This document shows, piece after piece, positions 42,578 through 50,527 of a stretch of DNA of 50,527 bases; position 1 is the stretch's first letter, and every line of letters starts with the position of its first letter. Below the pieces are notes generated by a model, which saw only the letters and a list, made by a program, of their open reading frames with translations, was not told the origin of the DNA and ran no database searches. This DNA is from Halorhodospira abdelmalekii (GTDB taxonomy: Bacteria; Pseudomonadota; Gammaproteobacteria; Nitrococcales; Halorhodospiraceae), in the NCBI RefSeq assembly GCF_016583625.1, contig NZ_NRRN01000021.1:1-50527 (forward strand), read 5' to 3'. Made by a program: the position numbers and the translations under genes.

Positions 42578-44470
42578 ATGAATGCCATGGACGATCACTC
42601 GACCACCGTGGTGCCCTTTTGTGGTGGGGCCTTGGAGCGTGCTGCTGCGGAGCGCTTGTACGACTACGCCCAGAACGAGACGGCGCGGCGGGCTTTGGGC
42701 GGACAGCGTGAACGCTATCGGCAGCGTCTCGGCGAGGAGTTTGCCGCCTTGGCCAGGTGGCGGCTCGAACCCGGGGTGCTCTTGGAGCTGGCCTGGGTGG
42801 TGCGCGATCTGCGCAATCGTGGGGTCGTCTTTGGGCTCGGGTACGGGGCGCAGTGTGGCTCGTTGCTGCTCCACTTGCTCGGGCTGCACGGTGTCGATCC
42901 GCTGGAGCACGATCTCCCGTTTGTGGGGTTTGGCCAGGAGTTGCGCGCTCGGCGGCTCCATCTGCGGGTGTCGAGCCGGGCTGAGCAGGCCGAGCTGGCC
43001 GCGGGACTGCGCCGTTTCGGGCGCATTCCAGCGAGCGGTGAGATCGACCAGCGGGCGCTCTATATCGTCGTTGGCCGCGAGCCGGCTGCGGCGGCTTCAG
43101 CAGAGATGGTGCGCCTACGCGCGCAGCTCGATGATCGGGGCGGACGCGCAACGGAGATCGATCCGTGTGCCTATGTTGGGGGGGAGGCCGACCAGACGAC
43201 GCTGAGGGCGCTCGCCGCCGGGGCGACCGAGGGTCTCTTCCTGGTCGATGAGCCGCAGCTGCGCGAGGCTCTGAAAGCAGCTCAACCGGAGACGCTCGCG
43301 GCGGTGGCGCAGCTCATCGCCGTTTGTCGTGACGGCGCCCCGCGCGGTTTGGCGACACACTACCTGGAGCGCCGTCAGCAGCGATCGCGAGCGGCAACGG
43401 AGGCGCCCCATCCACTCTTGACCGAGATCTTGGAGTCGACGCACGGTCTGTGGCTCTTTACCGAGCAGGTTGTCGCCGCCGTGGCCCGACTGACCGAGGG
43501 CACATGGGGCGACGCCGTGCTCGCTTGCGATGGGCTGCGCGAGGAGCGCTATAGCAGAGAAGAGGGAGAGTGGTCGCAGGCGGTGGCAGCAGCGATTGCG
43601 CGTGTCCAAGCGCTGCCTTCCTCGCGCGGGCTCTACCTAGTGCGGCTGTTGCGTCAGGCGCTTGCTCAGACCGTCGAGCGCGGGGCGATCCTACCCGAGG
43701 TGCTTGAGGCGTATCGTCAGGCCTACTTCAAGACACGCTATCCGGCGATCTTTTACGCCGCGCGCAGTAATCTTCTGCTCACGCAGCTGGCACCACAAGG
43801 CGGGGTGCGGTATGGCGACGAGCGGCCGCAGGCGCGCGCATGCGCGCAACGACAGGCGCTGATTGGGCTATGCCGACGCTTGCGGCAACAGGGGGTGACC
43901 CTATTGCCCCCAGATGTCAATCGCAGCGAGTGGGGGTTTAGTGTGATCGACCGCCGGACCGTGCTCTTTGGCTTAGGAGCGATTGCTGCGATCGACCGCA
44001 CACTGGCCCGGCGCATCGTCCGGGCGCGGCGCAATGGCGGCGGATACCGAAGCCTGATGGATTTGATTGCACGTGCTTATGGTGGTGAAGTCGATCGTCG
44101 CTGGATTGAGCCGCTGATCTTTGCCGGAGCCCTCGATGGAGTTGCGCGGTCCCGTTCCGCCCTATTGGCCGAACTTGAACAGATCGCGGCGGTTAGGCCG
44201 CGGAGCGGTTGGCGCGCTACTAGTGGCTCTGCACACGCTGCTAGCGGCCCCCCAAAGGTGCGCCTGGACGTGGGTCCGTTCGCGCTGGATCCGCACTGGG
44301 ATGCGGCCGCCGATGTCGCCCGTTTGCCGGGGGGTGAGGCACCGGATGCGGTGGCGCGGCCGGGGTGGATCTTTCAGCGCGAATTAGACGTGCTCGGGTG
44401 CGTGCCCTCCTGCGACTACTTCCCCGACGCTGCCGCCGAAGGCCCTGTGCGGCTGCGTGCTGTCACCTGA
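42578..44470 (+). CDS. Degenerate DNA polymerase III alpha (DnaE)-like protein
   Basis: This 630-residue product aligns in order with the middle of DnaE: a palm remnant with GYGAQCGSLLLHLLGLHGVDPLEHDLPF (about 88-115) in place of GPGRGSAAGSLVAY; GATEGLFLVDEPQLREAL (215-232) in place of the fingers DTTGVFQLES segment; HPLLTEILESTHGLWLFTEQ (278-297); EAYRQAYFKTRYPAIFYAA (377-395); LPPDVNRSEWGFSV (443-456) and FGLGAIAAID; and the VLGCVPSCDYF segment in place of the LGLYLTGHP helix. The N-terminal PHP domain and the C-terminal OB and tau-binding parts are missing. The Asp-rich catalytic motif (PDIDIDF) is replaced by RRLHLRV near 125-131, and about 100 residues of palm are lost. It cannot be a normal polymerase. 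The ORF is intact, so I annotate it as a gene. Confidence 0.8.
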   Translation: MNAMDDHSTTVVPFCGGALERAAAERLYDYAQNETARRALGGQRERYRQRLGEEFAALARWRLEPGVLLELAWVVRDLRNRGVVFGLGYGAQCGSLLLHLLGLHGVDPLEHDLPFVGFGQELRARRLHLRVSSRAEQAELAAGLRRFGRIPASGEIDQRALYIVVGREPAAAASAEMVRLRAQLDDRGGRATEIDPCAYVGGEADQTTLRALAAGATEGLFLVDEPQLREALKAAQPETLAAVAQLIAVCRDGAPRGLATHYLERRQQRSRAATEAPHPLLTEILESTHGLWLFTEQVVAAVARLTEGTWGDAVLACDGLREERYSREEGEWSQAVAAAIARVQALPSSRGLYLVRLLRQALAQTVERGAILPEVLEAYRQAYFKTRYPAIFYAARSNLLLTQLAPQGGVRYGDERPQARACAQRQALIGLCRRLRQQGVTLLPPDVNRSEWGFSVIDRRTVLFGLGAIAAIDRTLARRIVRARRNGGGYRSLMDLIARAYGGEVDRRWIEPLIFAGALDGVARSRSALLAELEQIAAVRPRSGWRATSGSAHAASGPPKVRLDVGPFALDPHWDAAADVARLPGGEAPDAVARPGWIFQRELDVLGCVPSCDYFPDAAAEGPVRLRAVT

Positions 44471-44891
44471 GCGCAACGTGCAAGACTTGAAATCCGCGCC
44501 TAACTCACGCAGAGTATAGCAACGCTTGCGGTCGCAAAGTGGCCCAGGCGGGCATGCGGAGACGCGAGCACGCGACGCAAGCATGTAAAGAAGGCGCCGA
44601 GACCCGGATCGCATGGGACGATTCGTTGGCTGGCTCGGCGCCATCAAAACGGGCACGGCCCTGATCCGGTGACACGCCCCCGAGTTGTGGCGGGCGCATG
44701 CCAAAGACAGATCGAACAAGAGCCAGACCGAACAAGGGCAAGAACGGTAGAGTCGTTATCTACAATAATTCTAATCGAGTGAGGCCGGCGTTGAGTCAGC
44801 AGAGGTGATGCGATCCACCGGGCGTGGGTTCGCTCGCTGGCCTGTGCGCGCTCATACGATCCTTCGTCTGAAGGCTACGCTGAGGTGATCT
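44471..44891. other. Leader/promoter region of the betaine operon
   Basis: This 421-bp stretch has no recognised gene, tRNA or known riboswitch. Its only AT-rich patch is at 44756-44776 and contains TACAATAATTCTAAT, with a -10-like TACAAT at 44761-44766 but no good -35 box, so it is the best guess for the promoter. A small CCTTC/GAAGG hairpin lies at 44861-44874, just before the strong ribosome site GAGGTGATC of gsmt. Confidence 0.4.
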
Positions 44892-45701
44892 ATGAACGAT
44901 AAGACGACAGAACAGGACTTCGGTGCCGATCCAACCAAGGTTCGAGATACCGACCATTACACGGAGGAGTATGTCGACGGCTTTGTCGATAAGTGGGACG
45001 ACCTGATCGATTGGGACAGTCGCGCGAAGAGCGAAGGCGATTTCTTCATCCAGGAGTTGAAAAAGCGTGGCGCTAAGCGCGTGCTCGACGTGGCGACGGG
45101 CACCGGTTTTCACTCTTGCCGCCTGATTGAGGCCGGCTTCGACGTCGTCAGTGCCGACGGCAGCGCAGAGATGTTGGCTAAGGCCTTCGAAAATGGCCGC
45201 AAACGCGGGCACATTCTGCGTACTGTGCAGGTCGATTGGCGCTGGCTCAACCGCGATATCCACGGCCGCTACGATGCGATCATTTGCCTCGGCAACTCCT
45301 TTACCCACCTGTTTAAAGAGCGTGACCGGCGCAAGGCCCTGGCTGAGTTCTACTCTGCGCTGAACGCCGAAGGCGTGCTGATTTTGGATCAGCGCAACTA
45401 CGACAGCATTCTCGATTACGGCTACGATTCGAGTCACACCTTCTACTACTGCGGTGACGATGTTTCGGTCTATCCGGACCACGTTGACGACGGTCTGGCG
45501 CGCTTTAAGTATGCCTTCTCTGACGGTTCGACCTATTTCTTGAATATGTATCCGCTGCGCAAAGAGTATACGCGGCGTTTGATGCATGAGGTGGGCTTCC
45601 AGCAAATCAATACCTACGGCGATTTTAAGGAGACGTACCGCGATGCGGATCCTGATTTCTTCATCCATGTCGCCGAGAAAAAGTATTGGGAGGAGGAGTG
45701 A
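44892..45701 (+). CDS. gsmt: Glycine/sarcosine N-methyltransferase
   Basis: GSMT methylates glycine to sarcosine and sarcosine to dimethylglycine with SAM, the first two steps of de novo glycine betaine synthesis in Halorhodospira. The 269-residue product matches the type protein closely: ADPTKVRDTDHYTEEYVDGF at 12-31, SAM motif VLDVATGTGFHS near 64-75, SADGSAEMLAKAFENGRKRG near 87-106 and the QVDWRWLNRDIHGRYDAIICLGNS segment. It is cytoplasmic. The ribosome site is very strong, in keeping with high demand for an osmolyte. sdmt follows after 3 bp. Confidence 0.95.
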   Translation: MNDKTTEQDFGADPTKVRDTDHYTEEYVDGFVDKWDDLIDWDSRAKSEGDFFIQELKKRGAKRVLDVATGTGFHSCRLIEAGFDVVSADGSAEMLAKAFENGRKRGHILRTVQVDWRWLNRDIHGRYDAIICLGNSFTHLFKERDRRKALAEFYSALNAEGVLILDQRNYDSILDYGYDSSHTFYYCGDDVSVYPDHVDDGLARFKYAFSDGSTYFLNMYPLRKEYTRRLMHEVGFQQINTYGDFKETYRDADPDFFIHVAEKKYWEEE

Positions 45702-45704
45702 GTC

Positions 45705-46544
45705 ATGGCGACACGCTATGATGATCAAGCGATCGAGACGGCCCGGCAGTACTACAACAGCGAGGATGCCGATAACTTCTACGCCATCATTTGGGGCGGC
45801 GAAGATATCCACATCGGCCTCTACGACCATCCTGATGAGCCGATCGCCGATGCCAGCCGACGGACGGTCGAGCGGATGGCCTCCGGGGCGAAGCAGCTCG
45901 GCCCGCAGAGCTACGTACTCGACCTCGGCGCCGGTTACGGTGGGGTTGCGCGCTACTTGGCCCATCAGTACGGCTGCCGAGTCGTTGCGTTGAATCTCTC
46001 GGAGCGCGAAAACGAGCGCAATCGACAGATGAACCGGGAGCAGGGCGTCGATCACCTGATCGAAGTCGTCGATGCCGCCTTTGAGGATGTGCCCTACGAC
46101 GATGGCGTCTTCGATGTCGTCTGGTCGCAAGATTCGTTTCTGCACAGCCCCGATCGTGGGCGTGTCTTGCGCGAGGCGAGCCGGGTGTTGCGTTCGGGCG
46201 GGGAGTTTATCTTCACCGACCCGATGCAGGCCGATGATTGCCCGGAGGGGGTGTTGCAGCCGATCCTCGATCGCATCCACCTCGAGACGATGGGGACGCC
46301 GAGTTTCTACCGCGAAACACTCAAACAGCTCGGGTTCACTGAGGGGTCATTCGAGGACCATACGCCGCAGCTGCCGCTTCACTATGGGCGGGTGCACCGT
46401 GAACTCTCGGCCCGTGAAGATGAGCTTCGCGGCCAGGTCTCCGAGGCGTATGTTGAGCGCATGAAGCGCGGCCTGGAGCACTGGGTCGACGGGGGGAACA
46501 ACGGTTATCTGACCTGGGGCATCTTCCATTTCCATAAGAGCTAA
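45705..46544 (+). CDS. sdmt: Sarcosine/dimethylglycine N-methyltransferase
   Basis: SDMT methylates sarcosine and dimethylglycine to glycine betaine with SAM. The 279-residue product has the family start (YDDQAIETARQYYNSEDADNFY), a ubiE-type SAM motif VLDLGAGYGGVARYLA near 69-84, and the DVVWSQDSFLHS segment near 139-150. Length equals that of the Halorhodospira halochloris enzyme as I recall it. The two methyltransferases are separate genes, unlike the fused GSMT-DMT proteins of Actinopolyspora. It is coupled to gsmt with a GGAGGAG site in the overlap zone. Confidence 0.95.
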   Translation: MATRYDDQAIETARQYYNSEDADNFYAIIWGGEDIHIGLYDHPDEPIADASRRTVERMASGAKQLGPQSYVLDLGAGYGGVARYLAHQYGCRVVALNLSERENERNRQMNREQGVDHLIEVVDAAFEDVPYDDGVFDVVWSQDSFLHSPDRGRVLREASRVLRSGGEFIFTDPMQADDCPEGVLQPILDRIHLETMGTPSFYRETLKQLGFTEGSFEDHTPQLPLHYGRVHRELSAREDELRGQVSEAYVERMKRGLEHWVDGGNNGYLTWGIFHFHKS

Positions 46545-46639
46545 TAAGCCGGAAGGGCCGATTTGATGGGCGCGCGATCGGCGGCGCACTTGCGGTTGCG
46601 TTGCCCTGCGCGCTGTAGTCCAGAGCAAAAGGAGAGACC

Positions 46640-47806
46640 ATGAGCAAGCGTTATCTGTTTACTTCCGAGTCGGTGTCCGAGGGCCATCCGGACAAGATGG
46701 CCGATCAGATCTCTGATGCCATCCTCGATGAGTTCCTGCGCCAAGATCCGAAGTCGCGCGTGGCCGCCGAGACGATGACGCAGACCGGGATGGTCATCGT
46801 CGCCGGTGAGATCAAATCGACCGCCAAGGTCGACGTCGAACCGCTGGTTCGGCAGGTGGTGCGTGATATCGGCTACACCAGCTCGGCGATGGGCTTCGAT
46901 GCCGATACCTGTGCGGTGCTGAACGCCCTCGGTGAGCAGTCGCCCGACATCAACCAAGGGGTTGATCGCGAGGACGAAAAGGACCAGGGCGCCGGCGACC
47001 AGGGTCTGATGTTCGGCTACGCCACCAACGAGACCAGCGTGCTGATGCCGGCGGCGATCCATTACTCGCACCTGCTCGTGAAGCGCCAAGCCGAGGTGCG
47101 CAAGTCGGGCAAGCTGCCGTGGCTGCGCCCCGATGCCAAGAGTCAGGTCACCTTCATCTACGAGGGTGAAAAGGTGGTCGGTGCCGACGCCGTGGTGCTC
47201 TCGACGCAGCACGACGAAGAGGTCGATCAAAAGACCGTGCACGAAGGGGTGATGGAGGAGATCATCAAGCCGGTGCTCGGTGATACCGGTTGGCTGAGCG
47301 CCGATACCAAGTACCACATCAACCCGACCGGCCGCTTTGTGACCGGTGGCCCGCTCGGCGACTGCGGCCTGACTGGGCGTAAGATCATCGTCGACACCTA
47401 CGGCGGCATGGGGCGTCACGGCGGCGGCGCCTTCTCCGGCAAAGACCCCTCGAAGGTCGACCGCTCTGCTGCTTACGCTGGGCGCTACGTGGCAAAGAAT
47501 ATCGTGGCCGCCGGGCTGGCCGACCGCTGCGAGGTGCAGCTCTCCTACGCCATCGGTGTCGCCGAGCCGACCTCGGTCAACGTCGAGACCTTCGGCACCG
47601 GTAAGGTCGAAGATGAGCTGATCACCAAGCTCGTCCGCGAACACTTCGATCTGCGTCCCTACGGCATCTTGACTATGCTCGAGCTCGAGCGCCCGATCTA
47701 CCGCCCGACCTCGGCCTACGGTCACTTCGGGCGTGAAGACATCGATGTGCCGTGGGAGCGCACGGATCGTGCCGCCGCGCTAAAGTCAGCCGCCGGCGTC
47801 AAGTAA
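46640..47806 (+). CDS. metK: S-adenosylmethionine synthetase
   Basis: MetK makes SAM from methionine and ATP. The 388-residue protein has [13 protein letters not shown] (about 7-19), the [12 protein letters not shown] segment near 117-128, and [20 protein letters not shown] near 263-282. It lies 95 bp after sdmt with an AAAGGAGAG site, and its placement between the methyltransferases and ahcY shows that the operon supplies its own methyl donor. I see no SAM riboswitch upstream. Confidence 0.97.
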   Translation: MSKRYLFTSESVSEGHPDKMADQISDAILDEFLRQDPKSRVAAETMTQTGMVIVAGEIKSTAKVDVEPLVRQVVRDIGYTSSAMGFDADTCAVLNALGEQSPDINQGVDREDEKDQGAGDQGLMFGYATNETSVLMPAAIHYSHLLVKRQAEVRKSGKLPWLRPDAKSQVTFIYEGEKVVGADAVVLSTQHDEEVDQKTVHEGVMEEIIKPVLGDTGWLSADTKYHINPTGRFVTGGPLGDCGLTGRKIIVDTYGGMGRHGGGAFSGKDPSKVDRSAAYAGRYVAKNIVAAGLADRCEVQLSYAIGVAEPTSVNVETFGTGKVEDELITKLVREHFDLRPYGILTMLELERPIYRPTSAYGHFGREDIDVPWERTDRAAALKSAAGVK

Positions 47807-47823
47807 CCCGAAGGTAAGTGTTC

Positions 47824-47889
47824 ACCCCCACTGCGGTCTAGCCGTCCACCCGATTTACAATGGATTGGTGTGGTGCTGGCGGTGGGGGT
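47824..47889 (+). promoter_or_regulatory. Structured leader between metK and ahcY
   Basis: ACCCCCACTGC at 47824-47834 can pair with GCGGTGGGGGT at 47879-47889 over 11 base pairs including one G-U pair, and inside the 44-base loop CCACC can pair with the GGTG-T-GG segment. It ends 42 bp before the ahcY start. It does not match the SAH or SAM riboswitch consensus that I know. Confidence 0.4.
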
Positions 47890-47931
47890 CTGAATGGTTA
47901 CACCCGAAGAATACAGGAGTCTGCGAAAAGC

Positions 47932-49224
47932 ATGAGTCAACAAGATTATAAAGTTGCCGATATCGCCCTGGCCGATTGGGGCCGTAAAGAGATCCAGATC
48001 GCCGAGAGCGAGATGCCTGGCCTGATGCAGACGCGCGCCGAGTTCGGCGCCCAAAAGCCGCTCAAGGGCGCGCGCATCGCCGGCTGCTTGCACATGACGA
48101 TCCAGACGGCGGTCCTGATCGAGACGCTGCAAGAGCTCGGCGCCGAGATCCGCTGGTCCTCCTGCAACATCTTCTCGACCCAGGATCAGGCCGCGGCGGC
48201 GATCGCTGCTGCCGGCACGCCGGTCTTTGCCTGGAAGGGGGAGACCGAGGAGGAGTACTGGTGGTGCATCGAGCAGACCATCCACGGCCCCGATGGCTGG
48301 AAGCCGAACCTGCTGCTCGACGACGGCGGCGATCTGACGGCGGTTGTTCACGAGAAGTACCCGGAACTGATGAAGGAGATCTACGGCGTCTCTGAGGAGA
48401 CGACGACCGGCGTGCACCGTCTCTATGAGATGAGCCGGAAGGGCGCGCTGGGGATGCCGGCGTTCAACGTCAACGACTCGGTCACCAAGTCGAAGTTCGA
48501 TAACCTCTACGGCTGCCGCGAGTCGCTGGTCGATAGCATCAAGCGAGCGACCGACGTCATGATCGCCGGCAAGGTCGCGGTGGTCTGCGGCTTTGGCGAT
48601 GTCGGCAAGGGCTCGGCGCAGTCGCTGCGCGGCCTCGGTGCTCAGGTCTGGGTGACGGAGGTCGACCCGATCTGTGCCCTGCAGGCGGCGATGGAGGGCT
48701 ATAAGGTGGTGACCATGGAGGATGCGGCCCCGGTTGCCGATATCTTCGTCACCGCCACCGGCAACTACAACGTGATCACCCACGACCACATGAAGGCGAT
48801 GAAGGACGAGGCGATCGTCTGCAACATCGGTCACTTCGATAACGAGATCGATGTGGCGAGCCTGAAGCAGTACAAGTGGGACGAGATCAAGCCGCAGGTC
48901 GATCACATCGAGTTCCCCGATGGCAAGAAGATCATCTTGCTGGCCGAAGGCCGGCTGGTGAACCTCGGCTGCGGCACCGGCCACCCCTCCTTCGTCATGT
49001 CGAACTCCTTTACCAACCAGGTGCTCGCTCAGATGGAGCTCTACAACAACCCAGGCAAGTACGAAAAGGACGTCTACGTACTGCCCAAGCACTTGGATGA
49101 AAAGGTTGCGGCGCTGCACCTTGGGCGCGTCGGGGCGAAGCTGACGCAGTTGACGCAAGAGCAGGCCGACTACATCGGTGTAGCGGTCGATGGCCCCTAC
49201 AAGCCGGAGTGGTATCGCTACTAA
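47932..49224 (+). CDS. ahcY: Adenosylhomocysteinase
   Basis: AhcY hydrolyses S-adenosylhomocysteine to adenosine and homocysteine, relieving product inhibition of methyltransferases. The 430-residue product has the family start ([25 protein letters not shown]), the NSNCIFS-equivalent [17 protein letters not shown] near 77-93, the NAD-binding [11 protein letters not shown] near 222-232 and the C-terminal YKPEWYRY that completes the neighbouring active site. ATG 47932 follows ACAGGAG; the frame is open to 47860. Confidence 0.97.
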   Translation: MSQQDYKVADIALADWGRKEIQIAESEMPGLMQTRAEFGAQKPLKGARIAGCLHMTIQTAVLIETLQELGAEIRWSSCNIFSTQDQAAAAIAAAGTPVFAWKGETEEEYWWCIEQTIHGPDGWKPNLLLDDGGDLTAVVHEKYPELMKEIYGVSEETTTGVHRLYEMSRKGALGMPAFNVNDSVTKSKFDNLYGCRESLVDSIKRATDVMIAGKVAVVCGFGDVGKGSAQSLRGLGAQVWVTEVDPICALQAAMEGYKVVTMEDAAPVADIFVTATGNYNVITHDHMKAMKDEAIVCNIGHFDNEIDVASLKQYKWDEIKPQVDHIEFPDGKKIILLAEGRLVNLGCGTGHPSFVMSNSFTNQVLAQMELYNNPGKYEKDVYVLPKHLDEKVAALHLGRVGAKLTQLTQEQADYIGVAVDGPYKPEWYRY

Positions 49225-49344
49225 GCGGGCTACTCGCCGGTTCGTTCTGCGCCTCTCCGGGGGCGGTGTGGTATGCGGTCGATCGAGCAGCGCTCGGCTG
49301 CAGCCGCGCCCCCTCGGGAAGCGCTCTCACAGAACCGGTGCGCT

Positions 49345-49397
49345 CGCCTATAGATGGGGAGAGCGTGGCGTTGACCTTCTCTCCCCATCTATAGGCG
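49345..49397. repeat. 19-bp perfect inverted repeat between ahcY and metF
   Basis: Arms at 49345-49363 and 49379-49397 are perfect reverse complements (CGCCTATAGATGGGGAGAG and its complement) around a 15-base loop. No T tract follows. The gap has no gene. It could form an RNA hairpin between the two genes or be a relic of a small mobile element. Confidence 0.85.
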
Positions 49398-49461
49398 GCC
49401 GTCCTCTTGCTACATCCCCCCCTGTGCAGTATCCCCTGCAGTCTCACTTCGGAGAGGAGCC

Positions 49462-50370
49462 ATGGAGAGCCAAAAACAGCATCCGCGCGTCTTTAGTTTC
49501 GAGTTTTTTCCGCCCAAGACCGATCAAGGCGCCGAGAGTCTGCGCGCAACCCGGCAGCGGCTCGAGCGGCTTAACCCCGCCTACTTCTCGGTGACCTTCG
49601 GCGCGGGTGGCTCGACCCAGGATCGTACCTACGAGACGGTGATCGATATCCAGCAGCAGAGCTGTGCGGAGGCGGCACCCCACATCTCGTGTATCGATTC
49701 GACGCGTGAGCGCCTCGAGAAGATGATCCTCAGCTACCGCGATCAGGGCGTAAAGTATATTGTCGCCTTGCGCGGCGATCGCCCGTCGGGCTCGGGGTCG
49801 AGTGGCGAGGGTGATTTTCGCTACGCCAATGAATTGGTTGCGCTGATTCGCGAGTTGACCGGTGATCACTTTACGATTGAGGTCGGGGCCTATCCAGAGT
49901 TTCACCCCGAGGCACCGGACGCCTTCACCGACATTGAGAACTTTGTCCGTAAGGTCAATGCGGGGGCCGATTCGGCAATTACGCAGTTTTTCTACAACGC
50001 CGAGGCTTACTACCGCTTTGTCGATGAGTGCGAAAAGCGCGGCGTTACCATTCCGATCATCCCCGGCATCATGCCGTTGATGAACTATGAACAGCAGGCG
50101 CGCTTTGCTGAGGCGTGTAAGGCCGACATCCCGCGCTGGTTGGCGAAGCGGATGGAGGCGATGAAAGAGGATCCACAGGGGCGCTTGGAGTACGGGATCG
50201 ATGTCATCAGCGAGCTCTGTCAGGAGCTGCTTGAGGCCGGTGCGCCCGGGATCCACTTCTACTCGCTGAACAAGGCGCCGATCGTCGAGCGGATCTGGCA
50301 CAACCTCGGGCTCTCGCAAGAGACCGGCGGCGAGGTGCGTCGCCCCGAGGAGATCGAATTGTCTGTTTAG
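49462..50370 (+). CDS. metF: 5,10-methylenetetrahydrofolate reductase
   Basis: MetF reduces methylene-THF to methyl-THF for methionine synthase. The 302-residue flavoprotein has FSFEFFPPKTDQGAESL near 11-27, the FSVTFGAGGSTQDRT segment near 44-58, the YIVALRGDRP segment near 97-106 and PIIPGIMPLMNYEQ near 202-215. The start follows GGAGAGGAG. ahcY-metF adjacency is common in proteobacteria, and here metF closes the betaine operon with a terminator behind it. Confidence 0.96.
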   Translation: MESQKQHPRVFSFEFFPPKTDQGAESLRATRQRLERLNPAYFSVTFGAGGSTQDRTYETVIDIQQQSCAEAAPHISCIDSTRERLEKMILSYRDQGVKYIVALRGDRPSGSGSSGEGDFRYANELVALIRELTGDHFTIEVGAYPEFHPEAPDAFTDIENFVRKVNAGADSAITQFFYNAEAYYRFVDECEKRGVTIPIIPGIMPLMNYEQQARFAEACKADIPRWLAKRMEAMKEDPQGRLEYGIDVISELCQELLEAGAPGIHFYSLNKAPIVERIWHNLGLSQETGGEVRRPEEIELSV

Positions 50371-50401
50371 GTTTTTAACGCCTCGATCATTCCTTTTCCT
50401 G

Positions 50402-50429
50402 AGAGTGCCGGCGTCCCCGCCGGCACTCT
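50402..50429 (+). terminator. Rho-independent terminator after metF
   Basis: AGAGTGCCGGC and GCCGGCACTCT form a perfect 11-bp stem with a 6-base loop, followed by the pyrimidine-rich TATCTCTTCTCC. A weaker hairpin (CCCAAGC and GCTTGGG) lies just downstream near 50447-50468; the rest of the window to 50527 shows no gene. Confidence 0.85.
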
Positions 50430-50527
50430 TATCTCTTCTCCTAAGCTCCCAAGCCTGATCCTGCTTGGGTGGGATGGGACTGCCCGCTCGGTCGGGGTAA
50501 AAGTCCTAAAAGTCCCGGCCGTCAAAG

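Noticed and set aside
42419-42961. A 180-codon minus-strand ORF overlapping the DnaE-like gene start
   Set aside because: Its sequence is a shadow of the DnaE-like frame, and its tail is only the translation of the 9-bp duplications.
44501-44710. A tRNA or small RNA in the gap after the DnaE-like gene
   Set aside because: No cloverleaf with T-loop and anticodon arm can be drawn, and there is no clear promoter-terminator pair.
44471-44891. A SAM or SAH riboswitch ahead of the betaine operon
   Set aside because: The conserved core sequences of the classes I know are not present.
44796-46280. A 494-codon open frame on the minus strand opposite gsmt and sdmt
   Set aside because: It has no recognisable domain and lies opposite two certain genes; long antisense frames arise from GC-rich third-position bias.
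46541-49158. Two long minus-strand open frames (394 and 478 codons) opposite metK and ahcY
   Set aside because: Both are shadows of highly conserved genes and have no family resemblance or ribosome sites.

Overview
The window looks like part of the chromosome of a halophilic, diazotrophic gammaproteobacterium close to Halorhodospira (Ectothiorhodospiraceae). The evidence is a pair of methyltransferases of the Halorhodospira/Ectothiorhodospira glycine-to-betaine type, a nif accessory cluster with NifA, an Rnf electron-transport operon, GC-rich codon use, and many acidic or Ala/Gly/Thr-rich low-complexity segments inside otherwise ordinary proteins. No rRNA, tRNA, CRISPR array, prophage or insertion sequence was recognised. 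Species-level placement is inference.

Layout. (1) 1-3627, plus strand: a CheR remnant lacking its N-terminal half, cheB, and a Cache-type chemoreceptor. (2) 3663-9887, minus strand: rnfABCDGE-rnfH-rseC, transcribed from the right. (3) 9888-10300: a divergent control region with a sigma-54 promoter for rnfA and two NifA upstream activator sites. (4) 10301-11968: nifA. (5) 11955-16829, minus strand: a LolA-like protein, an outer-membrane protein and an RND/MMPL permease, lying between nifA and the nif genes. (6) 17112-21165: nifB-nifV-nifW-nifZ-nifM behind a complete NifA/IHF/sigma-54 promoter. (7) 21344-28610: acyl-CoA synthetase, thiD, ispG, mazG, a TetR regulator, a Mth938-like protein and alaC. 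(8) 28743-34208: hom, thrC, an RpfE-like gene and recJ. (9) 34245-42293: prc, a hydrolase, a small cytochrome c, a ChaN-PDZ protein, lipA, an L,D-transpeptidase and a facing Lpp-like lipoprotein. (10) 42578-44470: an intact ORF that resembles DNA polymerase III alpha but lacks the PHP domain, the catalytic aspartates and the C-terminal part. (11) 44892-50370: gsmt-sdmt-metK-ahcY-metF, a betaine synthesis and methyl-cycle cassette.

How the genes work together. Rnf uses ion motive force to make low-potential reductant for nitrogenase, and its promoter carries NifA sites. NifB and NifV supply FeMo-cofactor precursors, and NifW, NifZ and NifM mature the nitrogenase proteins. The structural genes nifHDK are not in the window. 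In the betaine cassette, MetK makes SAM, GSMT and SDMT use three SAM per glycine to make glycine betaine, AhcY removes the inhibitory S-adenosylhomocysteine, and MetF supplies methyl-THF for remethylation.

The most notable items are the degenerate DnaE-like protein, the NifA/sigma-54 architecture at rnf and nifB, a Cys-rich insertion in threonine synthase, simple repeats next to chaN and between the chemoreceptor and rseC, and long perfect hairpins in the betaine operon.
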